From the NCBI RefSeq assembly GCF_000568255.1, contig NZ_KK037166.1:5630572-5689446 (forward strand): a stretch of 58,875 nucleotides of DNA. The letters are read 5' to 3'. The position numbers and the translations under genes were made by a program. This document shows positions 36,026-44,206 of the stretch, one piece after another. Each line of letters opens with the position of its first letter. Positions within the stretch are counted from its first letter, which is position 1. The DNA is from Kutzneria sp. 744 (lineage in GTDB: Bacteria > Actinomycetota > Actinomycetes > Mycobacteriales > Pseudonocardiaceae). Under the pieces are notes generated by a model. It was not told the origin of the DNA. It did not search any database and was given only the letters and a program-made list of their open reading frames with translations.

Positions 36026-36697
36026 TCACCGCAGGTGTGAGTCGAACCAGTTGAGAGTGCGCTGCCACGCTTCGGCACTGGCCTTCGGGTCGGTGTCGAA
36101 GCGGTGGTTGGCCTGGGCGACCCGAACCACGTCGGTCGCCACGTCGGCCGAGGCCGCGGCGTCGCGCAGCTTGTCGACCTCCTCGGCGCTGACCTGCTCG
36201 TCCTGCTCGCCGTAGAGGCCGAGCCACGGGCAGCTCAGTTCGTGCGCGACCTCGACGAGCGAGGGCAATCCGTCCGACAGCGGCGTGATGACGCCGCGGG
36301 CGGACACGCTGACCGCCGCGCCGATGGCGCGCCTGGTCGCCACGATCAGGGCGGCGGCGCCACCGAGATCGAAGCCGATGACACCGGTCCGGTCGGGGGT
36401 GATGCCCCGCTCGGCGAGCCACACGCAGGCCACGTCGATGTCCGCGAGCACGGATTCGACCGGCAGCTGCGGAACCTGGCCGTCGTCCGACTCGGCGTCC
36501 GGGTAGAGGTGCGGCGCCACCACGAGCCAGCCTTCGGCCGCCAGCGATCCGGCCAGCAGCCGGACCGTGTCGGTGACCCCGCGGGCCTCGTGAAGCAGCA
36601 CCAGACCGCCCCGCGCTGCACCCTCCGGTTCCGCGGCTGTCACGCGCAGCTCGCGGCCGTCGGTCAACGGCAGGTTTTCGGTCCTGGTTTCCGTCAT
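36026..36697 (-). CDS. Dienelactone hydrolase-family protein with Asp at the nucleophile position
   Basis: The roughly 223-residue alpha/beta hydrolase has the conserved HEARGV start of the DLH core, YGEQDEQV for the acid and NHRFD for the histidine. The nucleophile elbow, normally G-x-C-x-G-G, reads GFDLGG, so Cys is replaced by Asp. Activity is therefore uncertain. The ATG at 36697 has a GGTGGCGAG ribosome site; a TTG four codons earlier is less likely. It converges base-to-base with scoB. Confidence 0.78.
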   Translation of the reverse strand: MTETRTENLPLTDGRELRVTAAEPEGAARGGLVLLHEARGVTDTVRLLAGSLAAEGWLVVAPHLYPDAESDDGQVPQLPVESVLADIDVACVWLAERGITPDRTGVIGFDLGGAAALIVATRRAIGAAVSVSARGVITPLSDGLPSLVEVAHELSCPWLGLYGEQDEQVSAEEVDKLRDAAASADVATDVVRVAQANHRFDTDPKASAEAWQRTLNWFDSHLR

Positions 36698-36786
36698 CTC
36701 GCCACCCAACCACGCCGGGGTGAACTCCAGTCAACGTGACCGGCCCCAGGCACACTCCGCCGTTGCCTACCCGTTGTGAACGGGTG

Positions 36787-37362
36787 TCAAACCGGCCGCG
36801 GCCGTCGCATCACGTGCACGAGCGCGGGCGGCACATTGCCCCAGATCGTCCGGGTCAGCACGACTTCCTCGAAGCAGCGCCGAAATCCGGCGAGCTGGCG
36901 CTTGGACGGTCCGGCCCACCGCGTCCAGGTGTAGGTGAACTGCGTGAAGACGCCGGCCGGGTGCATGGCCGCCGCGACGGCCTCGGTGAGCCGGCCTCGA
37001 TATGCGGCCCACGGCAGTCCGCTGACCACCACGTCGGCGAAAACTCCTCGTTCTGCCAACAGTTCCGGCAGCCGCTCGGCGTCGGCGACGATGACCTCGA
37101 CGTCAGGAAAGCGCTTGGCCAGCACGTCGGCCAGCCGCGGGTTGAGTTCCACGGCCAGGTGCCGCCCGCGACCGTCCAGCCGGGACTGGATCACCTCGGT
37201 GAAGGCGCCGGTGCCCGGCCCGAGTTCCACGACGACCGGCTCGCCCTGCTCGGGAATCGGCGCGACCATCTGGTCGGACAACGCCTTGGAGCTGGGGATC
37301 GCCGACGCGGTGGTGAGCGGCGAGCGGAGGAACTCCTGGAAGAAGAGCTTGGCGTCACTCAC
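36787..37362 (-). CDS. SAM-dependent methyltransferase (phospholipid N-methyltransferase-like)
   Basis: The 191-residue protein has the SAM motif VVELGPGTGAFTEVI, the acidic residue in LAVELNPRL, and DVVVSGLPW in place of motif IV. The LFFQEFLRSPLTTASAIPSS start resembles PmtA-type lipid methyltransferases and rRNA dimethylases. The GTG start overlaps the upstream membrane-protein stop as GTGA, so the pair is translationally coupled, consistent with action at the membrane. Confidence 0.8.
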   Translation of the reverse strand: MSDAKLFFQEFLRSPLTTASAIPSSKALSDQMVAPIPEQGEPVVVELGPGTGAFTEVIQSRLDGRGRHLAVELNPRLADVLAKRFPDVEVIVADAERLPELLAERGVFADVVVSGLPWAAYRGRLTEAVAAAMHPAGVFTQFTYTWTRWAGPSKRQLAGFRRCFEEVVLTRTIWGNVPPALVHVMRRPRPV

Positions 37363-37919
37363 TGCGTGGCCCCAGTCAGTCGTCGGTCGTTGCGGCGCAC
37401 ACCGTACGGACCGATCGCGAACAGGAAGCAAACGGCGGCCAGCGGAATCAGATCGAGGCTGACGAGCGTCAACCCGGTGCCGATGGCCAGCAGAACCGGA
37501 CTCCACCAGCCGAGGACGCGCCAGTTGAGCACGCCGAGCCCGATCAGGCACAGGTAGAACAGCGCCGGCCCGATCACGTAGACGCCGGGCAGCAGGCCAG
37601 GCACGGACTGCACCTGGTGGTACAGGGCGTTCATCCCGGCGCGGTCGCTCGCGAGCAGGCCCACGACGACGTCGATCACGACCTGAGCCGCCGACGCGGC
37701 GAGGCCCAGCAGCCCGATCGCCGCGATCACCGGCGCCGCGCCCGGCCGGTCGCCGAGCTTGAGGAGCACGGGCACGAACAGCACCAGGCCGGCCAGGAAC
37801 AGCAGATGTCCCACGGTCCAGCCGATGCCGGGACCGTGCCCGCTCAACAGCCGCACCACGCCGTAGCCGCCCAGCAGCACCGGCGCGGCGACAAACGCGA
37901 TGTCCCGTACCTTGACCAT
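37359..37919 (-). CDS. Multi-pass membrane protein coupled to the methyltransferase
   Basis: The 186-residue protein has about six hydrophobic segments (for example GWTVGHLLFLAGLVLFVPVLL split over 33-53). No family is recognised. Its ATG sits inside the right arm of a strong inverted repeat and lacks a clear ribosome site, which suggests structure-dependent or weak initiation, or a later start. Confidence 0.65.
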   Translation of the reverse strand: MVKVRDIAFVAAPVLLGGYGVVRLLSGHGPGIGWTVGHLLFLAGLVLFVPVLLKLGDRPGAAPVIAAIGLLGLAASAAQVVIDVVVGLLASDRAGMNALYHQVQSVPGLLPGVYVIGPALFYLCLIGLGVLNWRVLGWWSPVLLAIGTGLTLVSLDLIPLAAVCFLFAIGPYGVRRNDRRLTGATQ

Positions 37920-37954
37920 GCTTCGAGCCTGCGCCCGGCGCAGGCTCGAAGCAT
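37918..37954 (-). terminator. Strong hairpin overlapping the start codon of the membrane-protein gene
   Basis: A perfect 18-bp inverted repeat (ATGCTTCGAGCCTGCGCC and complement, one-base loop) lies 30 bases after the stop of the surface-protein gene at 37984. It contains the ATG of the next gene. It could be a terminator for the upstream gene (no T tract) or a translational switch for the downstream one. Confidence 0.55.
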
Positions 37955-37983
37955 CAGGGTCGGACCCTGGCGTTGCCCTGGTT

Positions 37984-39570
37984 TCAGCTGGTCCGACGGC
38001 GTCGCGACAGCAGCACCAGGCCCACGCCGAGCACCACCGCCAAGATCGCCGCGCCGGTCAGCGCCTGCACGTCGGCCGCGCCGGTGTTGGCCAGCACCCG
38101 CAACGCCTGCGGCGTCGGCGTGGTCGGGGCGGTCGTCGGGGCGTACGGGTCGGGCTGGTTCGGCCCGGGCTCGACGGCGATGTCGCGACCGGTGAGGTCG
38201 CCCTCAGTGAAGTCCCATATCGGCGACTGCCCCGCGACCAGCTTCCATGGTCCGACCAGGACGGTCCGGTAGAGGCCGGCCGGCAGGCCCTTGAACGAGA
38301 AGCCGCCCTTCGCGTCGGTGACGGTGTTGGCCACCGGCTTGGCGGAGATTTCGTCGACCAGGTACAGCTTCACGCCCGCAGGCACGACCTTGGTCGTGAC
38401 GTTGCCCAGCCCACCGAGCACGTTGGAGATCGCCCCCGGCACGTGAACACGGTCGACGGGCGCCCGCTCTGCACCGTCGTAGAAGCCGGCGTTGAACTGA
38501 CCGAAGTCGCAGCGGACGCGGACGTAGCCGTAAGAACGCGCCCCGCTGGGCACCGCTTCGGTCACGTCGAGCGTGGTCGTCCCGTGCGCGGGCACAGCCA
38601 CACCACGGCCGCTCTGCTGAAGATCGCCCCAGCCGTCCGAGCGCCCCTTCAGCTCATGCGGGTCACCGATGCCGCACATCACCGTGATGCCGGCCAGCGC
38701 GCGGTCTCCGCTGTTCTTCATGGTCACGGTGACATGCGCGGTGTCGCCGACCTTGTACGTGTCGGCCGTGAACTTCGTGGACGCGGTGAGCGTGTCGGAG
38801 ACCTTGCGCCTGGCCTCGCTGACGACCTGCACCGTGCCTTGGTCCACGCGCCAGCCGGCGGACTGCGGGACGAGGTCACCCAATCCCTCGTAGGACGCCG
38901 AATACGTGCCGGACGGGACGTCAGTGACCTTGAACTTGCCGTCCTGGTCGGTCTTCACCGGCGGCAAGGTGTGGCTGGGCGCGCCACCGCTGATCGTCAC
39001 CTTCACGTCCGGCAGGCCCTCACCCTGGTCGAACGAGCCGTTGCCGTTCTTGTCGTAGTACAGCGTGCCGTCGATGTCGCCCTTGCCGACGACGATGGCC
39101 GCCGTGGCGGTGTCCTGGTCCGTCACCAGGTTGGGAATCGCCGGATTCCCCATCAGGCCCGCGGTGATCGTGACCGGCTTGGCCGCGTCCTCGACCGTGC
39201 CGGCAAAGCCACGATTGATCGTCTGGCCGGGCGCGATGTCGATGCCCGGCGTGCCGGTCCAGATGTCCGACCACCCGATGCGGGTCAGCGACAAGTTGTC
39301 GGGCGTTGCCGAGAAGTGCACGTGCACCGCGGCTGTGCCGTTGTTCGTCGCCGAGATCGACCCGCTGATCTCGTCGCTGACGTGATAGGAGGGCTTGTCG
39401 AACTTCGCCGACACGGCGAATGTCGAGGCCGGCTGGTCGACGTGCTGGCCGCTTTGGGCGCCGTTGCTCGGTGTCTCGTCCGCCGCGGCGATGCCGCTGA
39501 GGGCGGTCGTGAGCGCAATGGTCACGGCGCCGGATCCGACCGCGATCCGGCGCAGCAGGGTATGCCTCAA
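37984..39570 (-). CDS. Cell-wall-anchored surface protein with SdrD B-like domain
   Basis: The 528-residue protein has a signal peptide (about 1-30, ending IAA-ADE). Beta-rich modules include an SdrB/collagen-B type domain, GTLYYDKNGNGSFDQGEGLP, and CARDB-like modules with VGDTAHVTVTMKNSGD. The C-terminus is Pro/Thr-rich, then LANTG, a membrane segment and RRRRTS. With the protein at 25430 it makes two LAxTG sortase substrates in the window. Confidence 0.85.
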   Translation of the reverse strand: MRHTLLRRIAVGSGAVTIALTTALSGIAAADETPSNGAQSGQHVDQPASTFAVSAKFDKPSYHVSDEISGSISATNNGTAAVHVHFSATPDNLSLTRIGWSDIWTGTPGIDIAPGQTINRGFAGTVEDAAKPVTITAGLMGNPAIPNLVTDQDTATAAIVVGKGDIDGTLYYDKNGNGSFDQGEGLPDVKVTISGGAPSHTLPPVKTDQDGKFKVTDVPSGTYSASYEGLGDLVPQSAGWRVDQGTVQVVSEARRKVSDTLTASTKFTADTYKVGDTAHVTVTMKNSGDRALAGITVMCGIGDPHELKGRSDGWGDLQQSGRGVAVPAHGTTTLDVTEAVPSGARSYGYVRVRCDFGQFNAGFYDGAERAPVDRVHVPGAISNVLGGLGNVTTKVVPAGVKLYLVDEISAKPVANTVTDAKGGFSFKGLPAGLYRTVLVGPWKLVAGQSPIWDFTEGDLTGRDIAVEPGPNQPDPYAPTTAPTTPTPQALRVLANTGAADVQALTGAAILAVVLGVGLVLLSRRRRTS

Positions 39571-39648
39571 GAGCTGAACCCCTCCCCTGGTTCGTCACCC
39601 GGCACATGCCGGGTCTACCGCCTGAATCGGAATGAACGGCACGTCTCG

Positions 39649-40605
39649 TTACAGATGCGACGGTCCGGACCGGACGGCCGCCCATCGTTGCAGCTCTTGG
39701 CGCAATTCCGGTCCCTCCACCCGGTCCATCAGCCGCACCGCCGTGTCCACCATCCGCTTGTCGGCGAACATCAGCGGCTCCGGCGTTACGATCTCGGCCA
39801 AGCAGGCCCGTGCCACCTCATCCGCAGGCGGCAACAATTGTTCCGCTCCGGTCAGGAATTCGTGTCCCACGGCGGCAATCAGCTCGCCGGTGTTCCGGGC
39901 GTCCTGCGCTGCCGTGATCAGCCCTGTTGCCCGCCCACGCCGCATTGCCCACGCGTAGAGGCCGATCCACTCCGTCTGCCGTCCCCGATTGGGATCCCAG
40001 GCCGCCCCGCGCGCGTACTTCCACAGGCCGTCGAATTCCGGGCCGTGCGCTCCCAGCCACCGATCCCGCTCGGTCGGGCTCATCGTCAGCACCGCCTTGA
40101 CCTGATCCGGGTTGGCCGGCGGTCCCCAATTCCCGCGGCTACCCGAAACGATCTTGCTCACGTGCCCGTAGTCGTCCGGCCGGTCCTCGTCGGTGTCGAC
40201 CAGCACGTCCATCTCGGCGTCCGGCTGCCAGTACCGCTTCGCGTACGGCAGATTGCCGTAGTCGACCTCGACCAGCGGCACCTTCCGCCGGTCCAACTCC
40301 GCCTTCAGCGCATCAAACGTCAGCACCTTGCGGTACTTCCTGCCATACCGCGCCATGATCGCGTCCCCGACCGTGCGCCTTCGGTTGCGCGCCCTGCCGT
40401 GCTTCAGCCGATGCACCTGCACCGTGAAGTGTCCGCCTGCACGGCGCTGGTAGTAGAACTCCACCAGCCCGAAGTCCTGCCGCAGCGTCTCTTTCCCCAC
40501 GTCCGCGTAGTGCTCCCCCAGCACCCTCGCCACGCCGTCCGCCGTCACCCCGTGGTCGACGCCCAGCACTTCCCCGAACTCCACCACGTCCCCGAAAAAC
40601 CCCAT
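39649..40605 (-). CDS. Hypothetical protein
   Basis: The roughly 318-residue cytoplasmic protein has no signal or membrane segment. It begins MGFFGDVVEFGEVLGVDHGV and contains a Trp-rich centre (RYWQPDAEMDVLVDTDED, RDRWLGAHGPEFDGLW). I recognise no family. An ATG at 40605 fits better than an upstream start at 40623. Surface-protein and RNA genes flank it, giving no functional hint. Confidence 0.6.
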   Translation of the reverse strand: MGFFGDVVEFGEVLGVDHGVTADGVARVLGEHYADVGKETLRQDFGLVEFYYQRRAGGHFTVQVHRLKHGRARNRRRTVGDAIMARYGRKYRKVLTFDALKAELDRRKVPLVEVDYGNLPYAKRYWQPDAEMDVLVDTDEDRPDDYGHVSKIVSGSRGNWGPPANPDQVKAVLTMSPTERDRWLGAHGPEFDGLWKYARGAAWDPNRGRQTEWIGLYAWAMRRGRATGLITAAQDARNTGELIAAVGHEFLTGAEQLLPPADEVARACLAEIVTPEPLMFADKRMVDTAVRLMDRVEGPELRQELQRWAAVRSGPSHL

Positions 40606-40683
40606 GTCCCCCACTCGGCGCACGGTACAAGCACGCCTGACAACGCTCCAGGGGTTTTCCGCCCCCGCCAGGCAGCCTCGGTC

Positions 40684-41034
40684 CTACGCCTTGCCGCTAT
40701 GCCTCTGCCGCAACCGCGCGGTCAACTCGACAAACATCTGGTCGACCAGTTTCCTGATACGGGCAGCCTGCTGAATTTGGCCACCGACCTTGCCGACGCC
40801 GGCGACCTTGACGTTGACACCCGCTTCGGCCGGCACAACCTGTGCGGTGAAATTCTCACCCCACGTGAAGGCGCTGGCACCCTTGCTGAAGTGCACCGTC
40901 ATCGCGAAGTCATCCGACTCCTTGAGATTGAACCGCTCACCAACGACCTCCACCAGGGCGGCGAAGGCATCGGTCGGCGATACAGGGTAGTAACGTTCGA
41001 GATCCTGATTGCCCACCGAACCAAACCAGGCCAT
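40684..41034 (-). CDS. Hypothetical protein
   Basis: The 116-residue protein begins MAWFGSVGNQDLERYY with a strong GGAGGAAAC ribosome site upstream. The pattern ALVEVVGERFNLKESDDFAMTV followed by a Gly/Val-rich beta stretch suggests a small alpha/beta fold. No function is assigned. Confidence 0.6.
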   Translation of the reverse strand: MAWFGSVGNQDLERYYPVSPTDAFAALVEVVGERFNLKESDDFAMTVHFSKGASAFTWGENFTAQVVPAEAGVNVKVAGVGKVGGQIQQAARIRKLVDQMFVELTARLRQRHSGKA

Positions 41035-41199
41035 GTTTCCTCCACCTTCACACCACAAAGCGCGGCAAAGTTGACCATTCGTCAAACTAGCGAAAGGAGC
41101 ACGCAAACCTGCTCAGCTATCGCCCGAGACGCGACACGCGTTACCAGCGAAGCAAAACCCCGCCACCAGCCAAATGCCGACGTTGAAGCCGCGCGTGGG

Positions 41200-41286
41200 G
41201 CGATGCGAAGCGAGCCCGAAGGGGGGTCCAGGGGGGCGAAGCCCCTCCTGGCTGGGGGGTGTGGGGCGCGAGCCCCACAAGACACC
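41200..41286. repeat. Dispersed intergenic repeat, copy 2
   Basis: This is an 87-base near copy of the element at 34102-34184: GCGATGCGAAGCGAGCCCGA, GGGGGGCGAAGCCCC, then GGGGCGCGAGCCCCACA. It lies about 50 bases downstream of tRNA-Ser(UGA) on the same relative side as copy 1 to its tRNA. Confidence 0.8.
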
Positions 41287-41338
41287 TGGAGCGCCCGAGG
41301 CGAAGCGCCGCCAGGCGCGAGCACAGGTCACCCATGCG

Positions 41339-41423
41339 CGGAAGCGGAGGGATTTGAACCCCCGGACCCTTGCGGGTCTTCCGCTTTCAAGGCGGATGCA
41401 TTCGGCCGCTCTGCCACGCTTCC
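41339..41423 (-). tRNA. tRNA-Ser(UGA)
   Basis: On the minus strand GGAAGCG pairs with CGCTTCC. The loop CTTGAAA within TCCGC/GCGGA gives anticodon TGA. A class II variable arm and GGGGTTCAAATCCC T arm are present. It is the fourth serine isoacceptor in the window. Confidence 0.95.
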
Positions 41424-41444
41424 CTGGGGTGTGAGGGTAGCCGG

Positions 41445-41912
41445 TCAGTCGTCGGGAGTCTCGGCCAGCATGGCGCCGACGCGTTCGAAGACCTTGGCGA
41501 TGGTGGCCTGCTGGGTCTCGGTGGTGAGGTTGATCATGTGGCGGCGGACGCCGTCGACGTGGGTGGGGGCGGCCTCGCGGAGTTTGGCCATGCCGACGTC
41601 GGTGAGGACGGCGTAGACGCCGCGGCCGTCGCTGGTGCAGTTGTCGCGTTCGACGAGGCCGGCGCGTTCCATGCGGGCGATCTGGTGGGAGACGCGGCTT
41701 TTGGAGGAGGCGACCTCGGAGGCGAGCGCGCTCATGCGCATGCGCTGGTCGGGGCGTTCGGCGAGGCGGACGAGGACTTCGTAGTCGGCGAGGGTGATGT
41801 CGTGGGCGTCTACGAGCTCGCGGTGCAGCTGGCCTTCCAGCAGGATGCTGGAGACGCGGTAGGCGCGCCAGGCGGCCATCTCGCCGGCGTCGAGCCACTG
41901 GGGTTCGCTCAC
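41445..41912 (-). CDS. MarR family regulator
   Basis: The 155-residue winged-helix protein has LADYEVLVRLAERPDQRMRM, then LASEVASSKSRVSHQIARME as recognition region and CTSDGRGVYAVLTDVG as the wing. Family members respond to phenolic or oxidant signals. It is upstream of and divergent from the nucleotidase gene at 42034. The target is unknown. Confidence 0.9.
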   Translation of the reverse strand: MSEPQWLDAGEMAAWRAYRVSSILLEGQLHRELVDAHDITLADYEVLVRLAERPDQRMRMSALASEVASSKSRVSHQIARMERAGLVERDNCTSDGRGVYAVLTDVGMAKLREAAPTHVDGVRRHMINLTTETQQATIAKVFERVGAMLAETPDD

Positions 41913-42033
41913 CCGTCAAGGCTAACCGTCACGTCCCGTTCAGTCGCCGACCCTGGCGTTGTCGCGGGTCACGGGGCACACTCCTGCGCCGAACGCTCGA
42001 ACGGGGAGTCGGGCGCAGTCCGGAAGGATCCAC

Positions 42034-43725
42034 ATGATCGTTTTGGCTAGACGGCTCGGCGCGCTGGCGGTCACCGCCGCGGTGACGCTGACGCTGACCG
42101 GTGTCCCGGCGCAGGCGGCGCAGGCCCCGATCGACGTGCGCCTGATCGCGTTCAACGACTTCCACGGCAATCTGGAGCCGCCGGCCGGCTCGTCGGGCCG
42201 GGTGACGCTGTCGGACGGCACCGCGGTGGTGGCGGGTGGCGCGGCGTACATGGCGACGCATGTGAAGCAGCTGCGGACGAAGAACACCCTGGTGTTCTCG
42301 GCCGGCGACAATGTCGGGGCGTCCCCGCTCGCCTCGGCGCTGTTCCATGACGAGCCGACGATCGACTTCATGAACGACATCGGCGTGAACGCGTCGGCGA
42401 TCGGCAATCACGAGCTGGACAAGGGCTACCAGGAGCTGCTGCGCAAGCAGTTCGGCGGCTGCGCGTCGGACGGCTGCCTGTTCGACAAGCCGTTCAAGGG
42501 CGCGAAGTTCCCTTACCTGGCGGCGAACATGACGTTCGACAACGGCCTGCCGGCGTTGCTGCCGTTCACTGTGGACTTCAGCGGTGGCGTGCCGGTGGGT
42601 GTGATCGGTGTGCCGCTGAAGGACCTGCCCAGCGTGACGTCGGCGGACGCGATCAAGGGCCTGAAGTTCGGCGACGAGGTGCAGGCGATCAACCGGTCGG
42701 CCGACCTGCTCGACCGGCTGGGCGTGAAGACGATTGCCGTGCTGCTGCACCAGGGTGACAACACCGAGGGCGGCGGCCCGGACGACTGCCGGACGAGCCC
42801 CGGCCCGGCGCTGGCGATCGCCAAGGCGGCCTCGGCCAAGGTGGACGTGATCTTCTCGGGCCACAGCCACCAGCAGTACAACTGCTCGGTGCCGGACCCG
42901 GCCGGCAACCCGCGGCCGTTGATCCAGGGCGCCTCGTTCGGCCGGCTGCTCTCGGTCGTGGACCTGAAGATCGACCCGCGCACCAAGGACGCGATCCGCA
43001 GCAAGACGGTGGCGCACAACGATGTCGTCACGCGCGACGTGACGCCGGACCCGACCGTGCAGGCATTGGTGTCGAAGGCCGTGACGCAGGCGGCTCCGAT
43101 CGCCAACAAGGCCGTCGGCACGATCACCTCGGACATCGTTGCGGCACAACAGGCTTCGGGTGAGTCGCCGCTCGGCGACGTGATCGGCGACGCGCAGCTG
43201 GAGTCGACGAAGTCAGCCGGCGCGCAGGTGGCGCTGATGAACCCGGGCGGCATCCGCGCGGACCTGAACTTCGAGTCCTCGACGGCGGGCGTGGCCGACG
43301 GGACCGTGACGTATGCCAACGCGTTCACGGTGCAGCCGTTCGCGAACATCCTGCAGACGGAGACGCTGACCGGCGCGCAGCTGAAGGCCGTGCTGGAGCA
43401 GCAATGGCAGCCGCAGCCTGACGGTTCGGTGCAGACCAAGATGCTGCAGATCTCGTCGAGCCTGCACTACACGTGGTCGGCGTCGGCCGCGGTCGGCTCG
43501 CGGATCACGTCGATCACCGTGGACGGCCAGCCGGTGACCCCGGACGGCAGCTACAAGGTGACCGCGAACAACTTCCTCACCGGGGGCGGAGACGGCTTCA
43601 CGGTGTTGAAGCAGGGCGCCGGCATCGTCGGCGGCGCGATCGACCTGGACGCGTTCACGGCGTACCTGACGGCGCACCAGAACCTGGCGCCGCCAGCCGC
43701 GGACCGGATCACGCGAACGTCCTGA
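42034..43725 (+). CDS. Secreted 5'-nucleotidase/2',3'-cyclic phosphodiesterase family protein
   Basis: The 563-residue exported protein has a signal peptide ending AQA-AQA at about residue 28. The N-terminal metallophosphatase has the expected ligands: FNDFHGNLE, SAGDNVGASPL, GNHELDKG, LLHQGDN and GHSHQQYN. The C-terminal substrate domain has MNPGGIRADL and NNFLTGGGDGF. It releases phosphate from extracellular nucleotides. GGAAGGA precedes the ATG. It pairs functionally with the truncated nuclease at 17311. Confidence 0.93.
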   Translation: MIVLARRLGALAVTAAVTLTLTGVPAQAAQAPIDVRLIAFNDFHGNLEPPAGSSGRVTLSDGTAVVAGGAAYMATHVKQLRTKNTLVFSAGDNVGASPLASALFHDEPTIDFMNDIGVNASAIGNHELDKGYQELLRKQFGGCASDGCLFDKPFKGAKFPYLAANMTFDNGLPALLPFTVDFSGGVPVGVIGVPLKDLPSVTSADAIKGLKFGDEVQAINRSADLLDRLGVKTIAVLLHQGDNTEGGGPDDCRTSPGPALAIAKAASAKVDVIFSGHSHQQYNCSVPDPAGNPRPLIQGASFGRLLSVVDLKIDPRTKDAIRSKTVAHNDVVTRDVTPDPTVQALVSKAVTQAAPIANKAVGTITSDIVAAQQASGESPLGDVIGDAQLESTKSAGAQVALMNPGGIRADLNFESSTAGVADGTVTYANAFTVQPFANILQTETLTGAQLKAVLEQQWQPQPDGSVQTKMLQISSSLHYTWSASAAVGSRITSITVDGQPVTPDGSYKVTANNFLTGGGDGFTVLKQGAGIVGGAIDLDAFTAYLTAHQNLAPPAADRITRTS

Positions 43726-44206
43726 CCCTGTGTGACCAGCACAATCAACCGATTCAGGTACCACAGGGGGTTGTGATCAAGGTCACGTAGGAGCAAGCTC
43801 GGAACACGGATGGACCAGCGGGAACAAGTTTCGCGGACTACCGGGAAGGGACCAGGTGGTTGCATGGCGGAAGAGCTTCGCTGTGACGGTCGACGAGTCG
43901 GCTGCACCCTTGCGGCCGGGTTGGTCGGTGCCTGTCCGGTCGCGACTGTGAGCAGCACGAGCTAGGTCTCGGGTGCGCAGCGCCGAGGGGCGTTGGTCCT
44001 TCGTTCGCGCACGTCGACGATGTTGAGCCCCACATCGGATGCGTTTCACGGCGCACCTGGTGAGGTTCCACGCCAACCTCGCGACGACCGCGACCGTCAC
44101 TTTTCCGGTAGGACCTGGGTGCGGTGGCCTTCGGGGGCACCGCACCCAGGCATGTCCGGGGTCCGCCTATGGTGGACGTCGTCGATCCGGACCGGGAGGA
44201 CTTACC
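43726..44206. other. Intergenic region without a visible gene
   Basis: In these 480 bases I find no supported gene on either strand. The only clear structure is a hairpin at 44114-44150. The promoter of the zinc peptidase gene should be here. Confidence 0.5.
44114..44150. terminator. Hairpin upstream of the zinc peptidase gene
   Basis: A 13-bp perfect stem (CCTGGGTGCGGTG with its complement) encloses an 11-base loop. No T tract follows, so it may be leader structure rather than a terminator. Confidence 0.4.

Noticed and set aside
37900-41616. A very long open frame on the plus strand (about 1,240 codons)
   Set aside because: It runs antisense through well-supported genes (surface protein, two hypothetical genes, tRNA-Ser) and its translation is Arg/His/Pro-rich with no motif. 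Such shadows are normal in high-GC DNA.
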